Source: Botryococcus braunii
Taxonomy: Eukaryota > Chlorophyta > Trebouxiophyceae
Length of the DNA stretch: 30,000 nucleotides
Direction: 5' to 3'
NCBI GenBank assembly: GCA_002005505.1
Contig: KV908350.1
Coordinates: 755,224 to 785,223 of the forward strand
This document shows, piece by piece, positions 1 through 20,104 of this stretch. Within the stretch, counting starts at the first letter, position 1. Every line of letters begins with the position of its first letter. A program made the position numbers and the translations under genes. The notes beneath the pieces were generated by a model. It did not search any database. It was given only the letters and a program-made list of their open reading frames with translations, and was not told where the DNA came from.

Positions 1-716
1 TTCCTTCAGATACCCTGTTGCGGTGCCCTCTGATCCTGGCCGTGCGAAAGGTTCAAAGCCTAATAAGACAAAGTTTTGACTCAACACTCCGTCTAGGAAA
101 GACCTATACAAGTCTTTTGAGGAGGTGCGACAAAGGGGCCCTAAATCGGGGTGTCTCTGGTGGGCAGGGTATATGATCTATGTGTGGGGACTCCCCACTG
201 GGGAGTGATGAAACTGGGCCCTAGTTAGGCCCTTCACGAGGCTTCTGATGAACCCCCACAATCCCTCACTGTTGGGCTGGACAGCTGTACTTCCTGTCCT
301 TTCCGATCCAATCCTGTTTATTACATAAGGGGAAATCACAAACCCCCTCACCACAAGAACCCCCCAAACCCTAAACTCGAACAAATCCTCCGATCCAAGA
401 AGATGCCATTGGGTACCTGCCCACTCCACTTTTAACACCTATCCGTTGCGACATCATGCGTGAAGTTCCAACGGATGCGTGTCAAAAGCGTATACAAGGT
501 TGATGCGCCTGCGCTCAATAGAAAATGGACTTGGTCCCTAGGGCCTGGGCAGACTGGATTTCCTTTTTCCCAAACCAGTTATGGTGGCGAGACGATTTAC
601 ACTAGCAAGCTTCGTGGAGAGACTATGGAAAATGTATTCCACATTTACTCTTAAACGTCATTAGTAGTCCGCTATGAGAGAGCGTGTCAGCCTACAGAGA
701 GCTAGGAGCATTCTAG

Positions 717-738
717 CCCCCCCCCCCCCCCCAAAAAA
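717..738 (+). repeat. C16-A6 homopolymer junction
   Basis: Sixteen C directly followed by six A, then a short (ACA)n-like stretch. It is one of several C(n)A(m) junctions in this window. Confidence 0.9.
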
Positions 739-1164
739 TAACAACAACAACAAACAGCAGCAAATCTTAAAGAAGCTTCAGCTGCACGGAACTGGCCTTG
801 ATAAGACGAAGGAGCAGCACAGGAAAACACCATCACACAGGTAGCACTGCTTGGCTAATGCATCGCGGGAAAAACAAACAAACACGCGCGCATGCAACAT
901 GCACGCACGCAGGAACGTGTGTGTGCGCGCGTGCGCGAGAGAGAGAGTGTGAACTTTTTGTTTGGGCCACAATAGTATTACTTGTTTGATGCCTTCAACG
1001 AGATCACGTGAAGTCTTGCTGGGCCACAGAAACACGAGCCATGTCATGACAAGAGCCACGTCACAGGTATTCCAAACTCTGCATTTCATTTTGAAAGGCA
1101 GCAAACGCCTTGGCAATTCACCATCTTCCAAGCTTTAAGAGGCTGTTCAACCTGTTGTGAGCCT

Positions 1165-1486
<322 letters not shown>

Positions 1487-1641
1487 GAGGTTCTTTGATC
1501 CTGACCACCATTCTCAGTTACAGCTTGAAAGCCCATCGCAACTGGGAACGCAGACCTGAAGTCTGAAGCACCTTTGTCATTTTCCTTTTTTGTTGGAACG
1601 GTGGGGACTCCCACAGAAGATCTCCAGATGCAAACACCCAG

Positions 1642-1669
1642 CCCCCCCCCCCCCCCCCCAAAAAAAAAA
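1642..1669 (+). repeat. C18-A10 homopolymer junction
   Basis: Eighteen C directly followed by ten A, then a purine-rich GGAAAAAAG stretch. Same form as the tracts at 717, 12068 and 13014. Confidence 0.9.
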
Positions 1670-2143
1670 GGAAAAAAGAAAAACCCGCCCCTCGTTTGCA
1701 TAGATAAGTGCAACGAACCACGTTTATTACAGCAGAGCATGGTCCAACACAAATGGGCTAAGCTAGCCCAGGCTATACCAGGGCAGAGAGGGCTTTACTG
1801 CAATGGGCTCGACAAAGACGAAGCCAGCCCAGACCAGCCTTGGAGGGGTAGAGCCAGCCAAAGTTTCGCAGGCAGCACTCCGCCGGTAGTACCTTGGCGG
1901 GCACTATTCTGCAGCCCATTGTGGACATTAAAATCTCAACCATACCCATCATACTGTCAACGGAATCAGACTGGACCCTCCATTACAAAGCCAAAAAAAA
2001 ATTGGCACGAACCGATGATGTCACAAGTACGGGAGCAGCAGCAACTTCCGTACTTCAGCCGCACTTGATATTTTGAACCCGCTGATTTTGCTGCTTATGC
2101 AAGCAGCAAGGGTTCGCTTTCTGTACTGCGACCACTGCCGTCA

Positions 2144-5100
2144 TTAGTCATCAAACTTGATCTTCTTGGGCTTTGGTGGTACTGCAGAGCTGAGGCCTTT
2201 GTACTCGTACTCTATGTCTGCTTCAGCTATCCGCTTTTTTCGCCGGGAATCCCTCTTCACCAATCTGGCTTGGCGCTCCGCCTGTCCAATGCCCCAAAAT
2301 AAAATATAAAAGCAGTCACAACATAGAAAGTGGACAATAAGAATAAGCATTAAAGCGGTCACAACATGGAAAGTGGACAATTGAACTAAACATTCAAGCA
2401 GTCACAACATGAATCGTGGACAATTGAACTAAAAGGTAAAGCATTCACAACATGAATAGTGGACAATTGAACTAAAAGTTAAAGCGGTCGCAACATGGAA
2501 AGTGGACAGTGATATTGTTCTTCGTCATTTGAAGCAAAGCCTTAAAAGCCAAGATGACAGCAACCCAAACCCCACCCAATTTTACTAAGGGAGCTGCTCC
2601 ATCCATCGGCATCTGATGGCTGGACAGCTGTACTTTCTCTTCGTATTCTTCTTCTTCCTCCCCATAGCCTCTGTACTGCACATTCGAAAGCCACTTGAGA
2701 CAGGACATCAGTCCGGCCCAAAGCCTCTGTACTGCACATTCGAAAGCCACTTGACAGGAACTCAACCCTGCCCAAAGCAACTAGCCATGATCCACACCCA
2801 GACCCTCTGCACCCATAATTTAAGGTGCCGTGGGGTTCAGGGTTAAGGCTGCCTTTGGTGACCCAATGAGAGTTTGCACCACGAAACAACGTCCAATCAT
2901 AAAATACATATGCTAGAAACTTGGCTCATATTCACATCTTGCTACTTTTCGGACATGATCGGAAACAGTTGGTACTCATAAGCTCTCCCCCCCCCCCCCT
3001 CTCTCCCATTTTCACGTCAATGGCCAGGTGTGCTATCACTGTATACCACGACTAAGCAATAACATGTTGCCGCATAAGTGGGCAAGAACAACAACACCAG
3101 CACCAGCACCGGCACCAGCACAACCATCACACCCACAAAAGAAACAGACAAACTGGGTTTTTTTTTTTTTTTTTTTTTTTTTTTGGGGGGGGGGGGGGGG
3201 GAACGAGATAGCAAGTCTCTGACCTGTTGCTGGAGGGTGCGTGGCGCATTATGTTGATCTCGAGCAACCTCCCGGAATGGGAAGGGCTTAAACTTCTTGT
3301 TCGCTCCCTTCCACATGTCGGGGTGTATCCGTTCCGGCGGAACCAGAGACACCTCCAGCTTCTGTTTGAACATCATGTAGTTGTGCATTGCCTTGGCCGC
3401 AATATCCGCAACCTGCAAATGCATATCCGTCCCTTTCACACTCCCTAGCTAGATAGTGTGTGTAAAAATTTGTTACTAAGTGTAAAAGCTTGTTGGTAAG
3501 TTTGGCTGGCTCTGGATAAAATCCTCCCCACTTCCTTCCTGTCCTCCCTCCCCCCCTTCCTTCCTTATCATTCGTGTACTGGGGTTGTACCGCTGCCAGA
3601 TGGGCCCTGCTTCAGCCTGAGAACACTGTGCCAGACTCGAGAAGAAACTGGTTCCACAAGGGTGAGGAGCATGGACCGAGCGCGGCATATAACCGCAGCC
3701 GAAGAACTCTTGGAAGGTGCCAGTGCTTCCACCGAGCGGACTGCGTGGAACCCCTCCACTTGACAGCTTGCTTGAGCAGGTCTGCAGAGTAAGCAGGCTG
3801 AGAATGGCGCTGCATAAAGTGGTCCCTCGGTGTGGGGTGCAGGGATCTGGCAATAAAGGACTGTCTGCGCAGCGCGAGCACATTGGGAGCAAGATCGACT
3901 CTATACTTTGTTTTGTTTGGAAGTCACTCCCTTCAAACCCGGACCCTTAATGTCCCAACCTACTCCTTTCTTCAACTTTGGTCCGGTCGCGCTTCTTTGC
4001 CTCTGTGTGTTCCTGACCTCCTACTTTCCCTCGTGACACTCGGATTCCCAATCAAGTCTTTCTGCTGATGTACCATGACTGTCCTCACCACCAGTGGGAA
4101 AGCACTTGCTCGAGTTCAGTGGTAACTGCTTTGGCTGCCCCAGCATGCCACCTGTCAATCGGAGAGCACAGAAAGCGTGCGCACAGACCTCATGCGCACG
4201 CAAAGCAAAGCAACACTGAGGGGAGGAGGCGAGGGGGGAGGAGTGAGCCTGCATTCTGAACACAGCACCTTGCATGCATGCAAGGAAAATTGAAAACTCC
4301 AAGCAGATCGGCACCTTCATGGCCTGGTGTTCCGGGAGCTCTTCCGCCTATTATACAAAGAATGTGCATGGGTTACGGCTTTTGATGAGCATAGCACAGT
4401 CGAACTGAGACCCCTTTACGACCGTCCCAAAGTGCACCTGTCCAACCTCTTGCAATCAAGCAGTATCTCACCGTGCACGCAAACTGTGGCCAGGCAAGAC
4501 AGATGAAGGAAGAAATGCTCGGTCCAACATCCGTGTGAGAGAATTCGGAAGGGAGAAAAAGTGGGGTTCCCATCGCATCAAGGCAAAATACAGGCAGAAG
4601 TGTTTGGTTGCAACATACCTCAGCGAACTCAAACTCGAGGAAGGCGTAGTGCTTTGCTTTTCCAGTCTTTTTGTTTCGGGAAACCCGCACTTTTGTTACG
4701 GTCCCAAACTGTGAAAAAAACGCTGCATTTACCCCAGAAAGTCATGGAAGAATAAGAAAAGCATAAAGCATGGGAGACAGAGTTTGAAATCTCACAAATA
4801 GAAGGAAGGGTATGCAGCCTCACCTTTTAGTTCTTCCTCATAAAATCCATGCGGTAAATGCCTGTTCCCGAACCCACAAAAGTTGTTTTAGTCTAGTTGG
4901 AGGGATAAAGATCCTGAGAACTCTCTGAGGGCTTCCCCAGAGTATTCAACTGACTCTTGCAGTTCACAAGGAAGGTAACCCGCTTTATGGGTCGGGCTTG
5001 ACAATCCCTGAAATATTCCAGCCACTCCAACCATACAAAAGGCTTCGCCCAAGAAGCCTAGTCTTTCCACCTACTCTAGCTCCGGAGACAACACCAGAAC

Positions 5101-5268
5101 AGTTCGGCAAACGAGATGGATATGTGCTATTCTGGCAATTCAGAGTATAGGATTTTTATACCCGATGTAAATCACCGTGCTCTCCTCAACATCGCTTGTG
5201 CTTGGGACTGCATCACTACTCGCTGCGACAACAGGACGCCGACGGCTCTTCCTTCCCTCCGAAAGCAT
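2144..5268 (-). CDS. NIFK: NIFK/Nop15-family RRM nucleolar protein (5 exons, 191 aa)
   Basis: Exons on the minus strand: 5268–5162, 4861–4824, 4722–4619, 3412–3224 and 2281–2144. All introns are GT-AG and all phases agree (2,1,0,0), giving 576 nt, 191 residues plus TAA. The ATG at 5268 is preceded in frame by a TAG, which supports this start. The single RRM has RNP2 at residues 32–38 (VIYIGHL), then HGFYEEEL and [20 protein letters not shown], and RNP1 at 72–79 (KHYAFLEF). The downstream segment with [12 protein letters not shown] (exon 4) and the basic tail ending IEYEYKG are typical of human NIFK and yeast Nop15. Members of this family bind pre-rRNA in the nucleolus and act in 60S subunit maturation (ITS2 processing in yeast). 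Here the FHA-binding extension of animal NIFK is absent, so the protein is closer in size to Nop15. Introns hold the repeats listed separately. Family call is strong; exact exon edges are inferred from splice consensus and frame. Confidence 0.9.
2312..2510. repeat. 43-bp minisatellite in the last NIFK-like intron
   Basis: About 4.6 units start at 2312, 2355, 2398, 2441 and 2484, an exact 43-bp period. The conserved core reads GTCACAACATG…GTGGACAATTGAACTAAA. Units differ by a few substitutions. The array begins about 30 bp upstream of the acceptor of the last exon on the minus strand, so it may affect the branch-point region. Confidence 0.93.
2666..2776. repeat. 56-bp tandem duplication
   Basis: Two adjacent copies start at 2666 and 2722. 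The first 33 bases are identical (AGCCTCTGTACTGCACATTC and the 13 bases that follow) and the rest is diverged with a 2-base length difference. It lies inside the last intron of the NIFK-like gene. Confidence 0.9.
3158..3201 (-). repeat. C17-A27 homopolymer junction (minus strand)
   Basis: The plus strand reads T27 then G17, so on the gene's sense strand it is C17-A27. It begins about 21 bases after the 5' splice site of the last intron of the NIFK-like gene. Confidence 0.92.
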
Positions 5269-5513
5269 TGTTTTCCCAGCCCCTCGCTAGTGTTACCTCA
5301 AGTCAAATTTCGAATTCAGAATCAAATCCTCATAATACAATCCGTGTTGTTGCGATGGCTAGCGGTCGGTAGGGGCATAGTTTGCCGTACGAGTTCTGTG
5401 GTGGCGGCCTCGATCGAGGTACAGCGGATTCCGCGACGCGACTCGCATCTCGGTGGAATCGGCGCGCGCGATGCGTCTCTTGGCTGTGATTTGCACGCGT
5501 GTGGGTGCGTGCC

Positions 5514-5514
<1 letters not shown>

Positions 5515-5583
<69 letters not shown>
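5515..5583. repeat. (GT)n microsatellite
   Basis: An almost pure GT run of about 32 units, ending in GTGCACGTGC. Confidence 0.97.
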
Positions 5584-5584
<1 letters not shown>

Positions 5585-6119
5585 ACGTGCATCCCAGGGG
5601 ACGCTGCATGTCACTGCGTGCAGGCCATAAGACAGGGGGCGCCCCTGTCAGTTCACAGATGCCAGTACGTGCATGAATTTTCGAAGCATGTCGCCCGCAG
5701 CTGGAACTGCAGAGGGTATTCGGGCTAAGGAAGAGAGCCCTTTTATACCTGTTGGTATCTGAAATTGTGAGTAGGAAACCCTTCGAAACTACAATAACAC
5801 TATAGTAGCCTGTTCCACAAGCCTGGCCCAGTCCGGCATGCCTCTGCAGAACTTGTTCTTGAATTCTTGTACCGAAAGACTGGCCAAAGGTGACACACAA
5901 TCAGGCAAAAGCAAGCCCCGCAACCAATGACCTGACCTCACAAAACGTTTGTGGGATTGGGTCCCAGGTATTGTTCATCCCCCTCTCCCACAAGATCGAT
6001 AGACAAGGCTCCTTGGCCGGGGCAGGGTTTCTGGTTTTTACTCTCTTGTCGTTCTTCAGTTTTTATTTCCTCTTCTACTTGCCTGGTTTTTTCTTTTTAT
6101 GTTTTATGTTTTTTGGTTT

Positions 6120-6677
<558 letters not shown>

Positions 6678-6700
6678 TACCCTACACCACCTTCTGTCTT

Positions 6701-6767
6701 CGGCCCTAGATCCCGCGTTCCCGCATGCACGATTTCTGGTGTGCGGTTAGGATAAGCTTCACTCTTA
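6701..6767 (-). repeat. TAACCGCAC-family dispersed repeat, copy 1
   Basis: Read on the minus strand it begins AAGAGTGAAGC, then CCTAACCGCACACCA, then a GCATGCGGG.ACGCGG block. It matches the plus-strand copy at 16936–17007 over about 67 bp with a few substitutions. Confidence 0.85.
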
Positions 6768-7686
6768 ATTCTAAAACGTCATGGCAATTCCGAACCCCTG
6801 AAGTAGTAGCTGAGGCGTACCTCAGCGATGGTACATGATTGGTACCCTCTCTTTCGACCACATAGATCAGCGTTAAGGGTCACCCACAGGCATCATTTAC
6901 ACCGAACACGTCACCAGCAAAGCATGCACCCACAAACATATTTAGCAAGGCTACTCGGACGCAACTGCACATAATCACAGCCCGATAATTTTAACATGCA
7001 TCCTGGTAGCATTGAACACGGTCAACCCCTCTGGCTGTTACTCCCACTCCAGAATGAAATGGCATGGTAATTTTGCTAAATTTACGTTACTAACAATACT
7101 ACAGCATCGCAGGACATGTCCTAGAAAAAGTGTAAAGAGTGCATGACCCCGTGTCCTCCCCAATAATCAACAGGCATTTTTCTCGTTGTTGCCTGACCCC
7201 ACCCGGTAAACTTTTCTATCTATAATCTTCTCTCCGACACCTTTACATCCGACTGTGAAAAGTTATTCCATATCCAGTCCTTGCCTGACCCTGCTGTACC
7301 TCACAGCAGCAAGACTTAGTATGCTGGGCCGGCGCATGGCGTCTCTCCACCACTCCACTGCGTAACTACGACAATTGCTTCAACACCAGGACCACAAAAT
7401 CAGCATGGCCTGCAGGATGCAGGCTGCAATACATCAAATCATGACAAGCATCCATTTGATCACAAAATATGAAGCCCACCAAGGAAAATTTGGATGTCGC
7501 TGCCACCTCCCAGTGGTCCGCGGAATTTCAGGAGTATCTCCCACCAGTACTACAAAAACAAAAGCTACTACCTGCAGTGAGAGCCTTAATCTAGCATCTT
7601 CAGCAGAATGCCTGCTGACTCAAAAGGCTCCGAGACCGAAGGGACTGTAAAAACAGCTGAGGACCTAGTATTCATGACTTCGGCAA

Positions 7687-15078
<7,392 letters not shown>

Positions 15079-16224
15079 CGTTTGGGATGACTTCCTTCAC
15101 ATCCACACACCTACACCATCCCTAACAGCCACATCACCCGGTTTGTCAGTGAATTCCAATGTGTAAGCCATACCTGAGCCCGTGGAAACCACAACCAGAC
15201 CGATACGACATCCTTCCAGATACCTTTGTTGGTTTGTGAACTTTGAACCCTTACAATGGTGCCACCTGTCGCAAGAGGCGATGTCTGTTTTATTGATGGA
15301 CATTTCAATTGGAATACTACTGCAGGTATGAGCTGCAAACTACTAAGCATGCGGCGTGATAAGCATACCAAAACGAAGAGAAGCAAGCTGTTGAAATGCT
15401 TTTGGCAAGGCCTTATGAACTTGCAAAGCCGGCCTTCTCTTTTTCTTAAAGTGTGTGGAATTCTCATAAAAAACCTTCCAAATCGGTAAAGAGATACGTC
15501 TTGCGAGGTGCAACCCAGCCACTGTGCTTCCACTGATTAAAGCTTAGAGCCACCACAGAACTAACACCCTTTTCAAAATCACAGCATGACCAACACACCT
15601 AATTCCAGTCATACCCAGATTATCGCTGGTTCAGATCAATTTCCGTCTTAAATAGTTCAGCAGGGGAGTTGATGTTGAAAACGATGGGGATGGTATGCTC
15701 CCAATATGTGATATACAGCCAATTTCGATTTAACTAAGACACAATGTCTCTGTATATTCACATTCTTGGGTAAATCTCTTTTGACTTGCGTACGATTGAA
15801 AGATGAAGTGGGAAACAACAAGCGAAGAAGCCGATGGCCGAGGTGCCGTCCACCTGGATCAGGATTGCGGTCTCCTCACCCAATCTATATGACCGTAGCA
15901 AAGTACAGAAATGATTTTAAATCAATAGTGTTTCACCTGCAGTTCACTGGGTAGCTAAGCAGCGAAGGACACCCTCGGGACTCCCTTTGGGTACGGACCT
16001 TGCGCTCAAGAGATTCAGGGGTTTCTGCCGAGCAATAAGCAGCCTATCACCCCAAGCAGTTTGCGCAACTCTGTCCGACATGTTTGTGCTCCCCAGTAAA
16101 GTTTGGTAGAGGCCGAACTCTCTATCCGGGAGGGAAGGTAACGCTGATGTGTCACACCAGATCGCTTTGAATTGCCGACCGGCATTGGCCCAGGACTTCT
16201 GGATCGGCGATTTCAGTGCAGTCA

Positions 16225-16280
16225 GTAACAATGTTACTGAATGTTACTAACATTCAGAATCTCAATCTCACTTTGAGATT
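16225..16280. repeat. Three consecutive hairpin-forming inverted repeats
   Basis: Adjacent perfect inverted repeats: 16225–16237 (GTAACA-A-TGTTAC), 16238–16256 (TGAATGTTA-C-TAACATTCA) and 16258–16280 (AATCTCAA, 7-base loop, TTGAGATT). Only one base separates the second from the third. Function unknown. Confidence 0.9.
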
Positions 16281-16677
16281 ACAACGACCATCCGTCCATG
16301 ACCATCCTCTAGTCTGTGAAGGAGTGACGCAGTGACTGCTATTTTCTCAGCTTTGTTTTGAGGTCATATGACAAGAGACCAGAGGAAGGAAGAAATTTGC
16401 TCTGTCCATTGACACTGCCCAGCCCTACATAGAGGATGACGAGGTGGGCACAAACACCTGGATTGTCCTGGGTGGTTTGTCCTGGATGCAACCTTAGAAG
16501 AAAAGCGAAATAAGTCTAGCACGTAATCCCAATGCCGCAACATCACGTTGCAAAATCGCAACTGTGGGAAGAAGGCTCATTGGAGAAGGTGACTGATGAC
16601 CACGCGTGAATGCAAACCCAAGGGGGGGGGGGGGGGGGGACACGATTACATAGAGGCATTGGCCAGTAGGGTTGCAT

Positions 16678-16711
16678 ATGGTGGAATATATTCCACCATT
16701 CTATATAGAAT
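16678..16711. repeat. Two overlapping perfect palindromes
   Basis: A 22-bp perfect palindrome (16678–16699, half-site ATGGTGGAATA) overlaps by two bases a 14-bp perfect palindrome (16698–16711, half-site ATTCTAT). Both are centred on TA. Confidence 0.9.
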
Positions 16712-16933
16712 GAAGCAATGGCTCATGGCGGGCTGGCTGGTGAGGAAGATGTGCTCCCTTATAGCTACAGGAAGCTTGCTACAGCCTGCCCAAGCCCCTG
16801 ATTGCCCACACATGTCTGCATGAAGTGTGCCGGACTCTGGACTCCCGAGTCTGTCATGCATTACACTGTAATTTACAGCTCGTCCAGCATTGCTGGCTCT
16901 TCGCAGGCACTGATGTGCGGCCTAGAACTTAAA

Positions 16934-17067
16934 ATAAAGAGTGAAGCCTGTCCTAACCGCACACCATGAGTCCTGCATGCGGGTACGCGGAGTCCAGGAG
17001 CCAGAGAAAAAACTCGACTACAAATTGTAGACGGCGTGCGGTTAGGCGGAGAGGCTTCACTCTTTAT
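16934..17067. mobile_element. MITE-like element with ~32-bp terminal inverted repeats
   Basis: The outermost 16 bp are perfect inverted repeats: ATAAAGAGTGAAGCCT at 16934–16949 and its complement at 17052–17067. After a 2-nt length difference both arms continue with CTAACCGCAC. The element is 134 bp with no coding capacity. The left arm and adjoining interior (16936–17007) recur at 6701 (minus) and 29624 (plus), so this is a dispersed family. Target-site duplication is not clear. The transposase family that would move it cannot be named from the sequence. Confidence 0.7.
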
Positions 17068-17577
17068 ATAAGAATTGTAGACAGATGATATATATAGCCC
17101 TTCATGAGGCATAAATTAATTCACGAGCATGAATATTCATGCTTACGTAGGCCAATGGTGTTTCAACAGCAGTTGGGGATCCATGAGGGCCTCCGAGGCT
17201 GGTCCACCATGTTCGAATGGCATGAGCCTGAACAGGCAATGGATCAGGAGTACATCCGCTCGACACAGGGGCGTGTTTTGAGGATACAGCGAAGGTTGTG
17301 CTGAGCATAGCTTGCAAGCAAAACCTCTATTGCGTTCATGGCCCTCATGAATGAGCACAGTGGTGACATTTTCAAGCCCTTGCCATATGGAGAGAAGCAT
17401 GACATACATGTGGAGAGAAGCACGGTAGGAGACCAGGCAAACACATTTAGGTGATGGCCAAAGGAAAAAAAAAAAAAAAAACCCACAACAAAAAACACAG
17501 CAAAACTGTGATGAAACTGGTAGTAATTGAGATAAGCAAGGTCTTGATATCCTGGGCCAGGTGAAAGTCATCCCAAA

Positions 17578-17605
17578 CACGAACACACACACTTACACGC
17601 GCGCG

Positions 17606-17668
<63 letters not shown>

Positions 17669-17730
17669 GCGCGCACACACACACACGCACACACACATGG
17701 GCACGCATGCACACACGCACATGTGGCGAC
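17578..17730. repeat. (CA)n with central (CG)n microsatellite
   Basis: CA repeats flank an (CG)n block of about ten units (17654–17674). Continuous alternating purine-pyrimidine sequence with a CG core is the classical Z-DNA-forming type. Confidence 0.96.
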
Positions 17731-18672
17731 AAGAGCTTGTTGTTCATCACAGGCCATGTTCAGAGCTATTCCCTGCTATTTGATACATAGGATTCAAGTT
17801 CAAAGTCTAAACCAACGACCATTAAAAGAAAATCCTGGACGATGCAGCTGCAGTGGACTCACAGGCTCGCTACCTCAGGTATCGTTACAAAGTTGACGCA
17901 CAGGTTTCACCTGTTGCAGGGAAGGTGTTGAGACTGTCATCTGAGGAGTATAGACAATGCAATATCATTGCTGCGTCCCGAGCATCGATGTGTCCACAAC
18001 AGGGTCTTCCTCACTGCCGCGCCACAGTTATGCATGTGTTTTAAGTCATTAGAGGGGCTGATCACAAGGGAAGCAGACATTTATAACTAACATCGCCCCA
18101 ATTTGCAGGCGCCTAGCTAGCCGGCCAATTGCTGCCAGAATATTTTTGAAGCACTCATGTGGGATTCGGCTGACGAACTACCACATAAACTGCCTAAAGC
18201 GACTGAATCCAAACAGGAACTGCAAACAGAACAAACAGAATGCACATGAACTGAAAATCTCAGACCATGTCTGCTCTGTGTAGAGGCAGCCCCATTATTT
18301 AGCATGGAACAACCCAAAGCCAACCAAACCAAACCAATTTATCACATCAGAATAAATCAAAGCCAATCAGTCGCCTTGAATACAGACACTTTGAGACATA
18401 TTCCAATTCCATTAGCTACATAACTGACAACCTGCCAGCAGTGAAATGAACTTGCTACCTGCAAAAGCATTGGAAATGTGGTATCTCACAACCCTGGGGT
18501 CATGCAAGCCACAATTACTAGCAAACTGCCAGGACGAAGCAAGCCGACATTGTCAGCACGCGACGTTTGATTGTGCCCTCAGAGGTCACATTGGGGGAGA
18601 CATGCTACTTTGCATGTCCCTCCATTACATCCATGCATGGTGGTCGTATGACGCAGTAGCCGACACAGCAAT

Positions 18673-18722
18673 AACAGCTACTAGCCGGTGCAGCATGAAC
18701 AGCTACTAGCCAATGCAGCATG
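18673..18722. repeat. 25-bp tandem duplication
   Basis: Two 25-bp units start at 18673 and 18698 (AACAGCTACTAGCC..TGCA then GCATG) and differ at two positions; a third partial unit follows. Confidence 0.85.
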
Positions 18723-19009
18723 AACACGTCATTCTAAGTGCAGACGTTGGATTCCCAGTACCAATGTCAGAGTCGATTACCTCATTATCACGAGTTTACC
18801 ACGTCATGACCTTGCGTTGGCACGTTGATTGTAGTGTCATGAAGTTTCTAGGCTAGTACTGTTACGGGCATCCACCCTCCCAGCACCTCCCTGCCTGACT
18901 CACTCCCCCCGGCCCCCCTTGTTTGATGTTCCAGAATGTTCCGGTTTGATGTAATTCTGATTCAGATCAAGTTGGAAGCATGTCTGCAACCAACCTGTTG
19001 CCAAGCATC

Positions 19010-19350
19010 CTTAAGACTCGCAGCAGCCTGATAACTGCCGTGTATGCTTTTAACTTGCAGCATCCTGATAACTGCGAAGTGTCCTTCAACTCGCAGCGTC
19101 CTGATAGCTGCCAAGCATCCTTAAATTCGCGGCAGCCTGATAGCTAGGCAGCATCTCAATAACTGCTATGTAGTCAATAATTCGCAGAATCCTGAAAACT
19201 GCTGAGTTTCATCCAACTCGCAGCATCCTGATGATTGCTCGAGTATGATTCAAATTCACAGCATCCCGATAACTGCTGTTTAATGTAATCTCGCAGCATC
19301 CTGATAGCTGCTATGCATCCGTTAATTTGCAGCAACCTGACCCCTGCCGA
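19010..19350. repeat. Degenerate ~36-bp minisatellite, about 10 units
   Basis: The core CTCGCAGCATCCTGATAACT recurs at 19021, 19058, 19094, 19130, (19149), 19185, 19221, 19259, 19294 and 19330, a spacing of 35–38 bp with one short unit. Units differ by several substitutions, so this array is older than the 36-bp array at 20588. Confidence 0.9.
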
Positions 19351-19590
19351 GAGCACATGCTAAAAACTGGCATTCTAGCAGAGTCTCCACCCTCCACGGC
19401 AGTTAGGGAACCCTCGGCCTTGTCCCCCAAGTATCCTGTGTGAAACACGTGGCCCACGCTGGAGGGCTCCTACACACCCGCCAATTACTATGGGCCTACC
19501 ACCAGCCTTGTAATTGTGCATCCTTCCACCATCCACACCAGGAGCACATGGTAGGAAGCAATTTCAACTGTCCGCCGTGTGTACCCCCAA

Positions 19591-19850
19591 GCAGTCCCCC
19601 AACACACGATGGGTGCCGCCAACAGCCTCGAACTCGCCGAGCTTTCCCCTGACACACCATGGGTACCGCCAAGAGCCCCGGTCTCACAGGGCAGTCCCCT
19701 CACACACCATGGGTACCGCCAACAGCCACGAACCGTGGATCAGTCCCGTGACACACCATGGGTACCGCCAACAGCCCCATAGTAACGGACCAGTCCCCTG
19801 AAACAACACGGGTACCCTCGACAGCCCCAAACTCGCAGAGCCGTCCCCAG
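19591..19850. repeat. ~50-bp minisatellite, about 5 units
   Basis: The core ACACACCATGGGTACCGCCA recurs at about 19601, 19651, 19701, 19750 and 19800, a 49–50 bp period. Because 50 is not a multiple of three, successive units change frame, so translations across it are probably not protein. Confidence 0.9.
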
Positions 19851-20104
19851 AGTCCTGATGTCAGGAATCCTGACACCATGGTCCCCACCAAGAGGTGGCT
19901 GGTGCTTGCAGCGCTCCTCTCCTCCATCCGAAGGGGCAATCTGCGGGCTTTTGAGCCTGGGGCATCTTCATTCTTGAAGGACAGCGAAAGTACGGGCTTT
20001 GAGCCTACAGTGTCTTCCTCTTAGAGCAAAAGTGCAAGTTCTTGCCAGGACAGAAGCCTGCTGTTGTGCATCTGTCTGCCCCGCGTTTTTGCCCCGCAGC
20101 CTCC

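Larger units (their letters stand above)
15079..18989. other. Region without a recognised gene
   Basis: This is upstream of the start of the predicted plastid-protein gene at 15078, so its promoter is probably in the first few hundred bases; no TATA element stands out. An open frame at 16231–15944 on the minus strand looks more protein-like than its surroundings but matches nothing I know and lacks a clear splice context. The region also holds hairpin clusters at 16225 and 16678, G18 at 16622–16639, a MITE-like element at 16934–17067, a CA/CG tract at 17578–17730 and a 25-bp duplication at 18673. Confidence 0.5.

Noticed and set aside
15944..16231. 95-aa minus-strand open frame as a gene or first exon
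   Set aside because: It looks moderately protein-like, but there is no recognisable domain, no convincing donor in its frame and no neighbouring exon that it phases with.
16934..17067. Telomere-like repeat because of TAACCGC
   Set aside because: The motif is not tandem and sits inside inverted-repeat elements.
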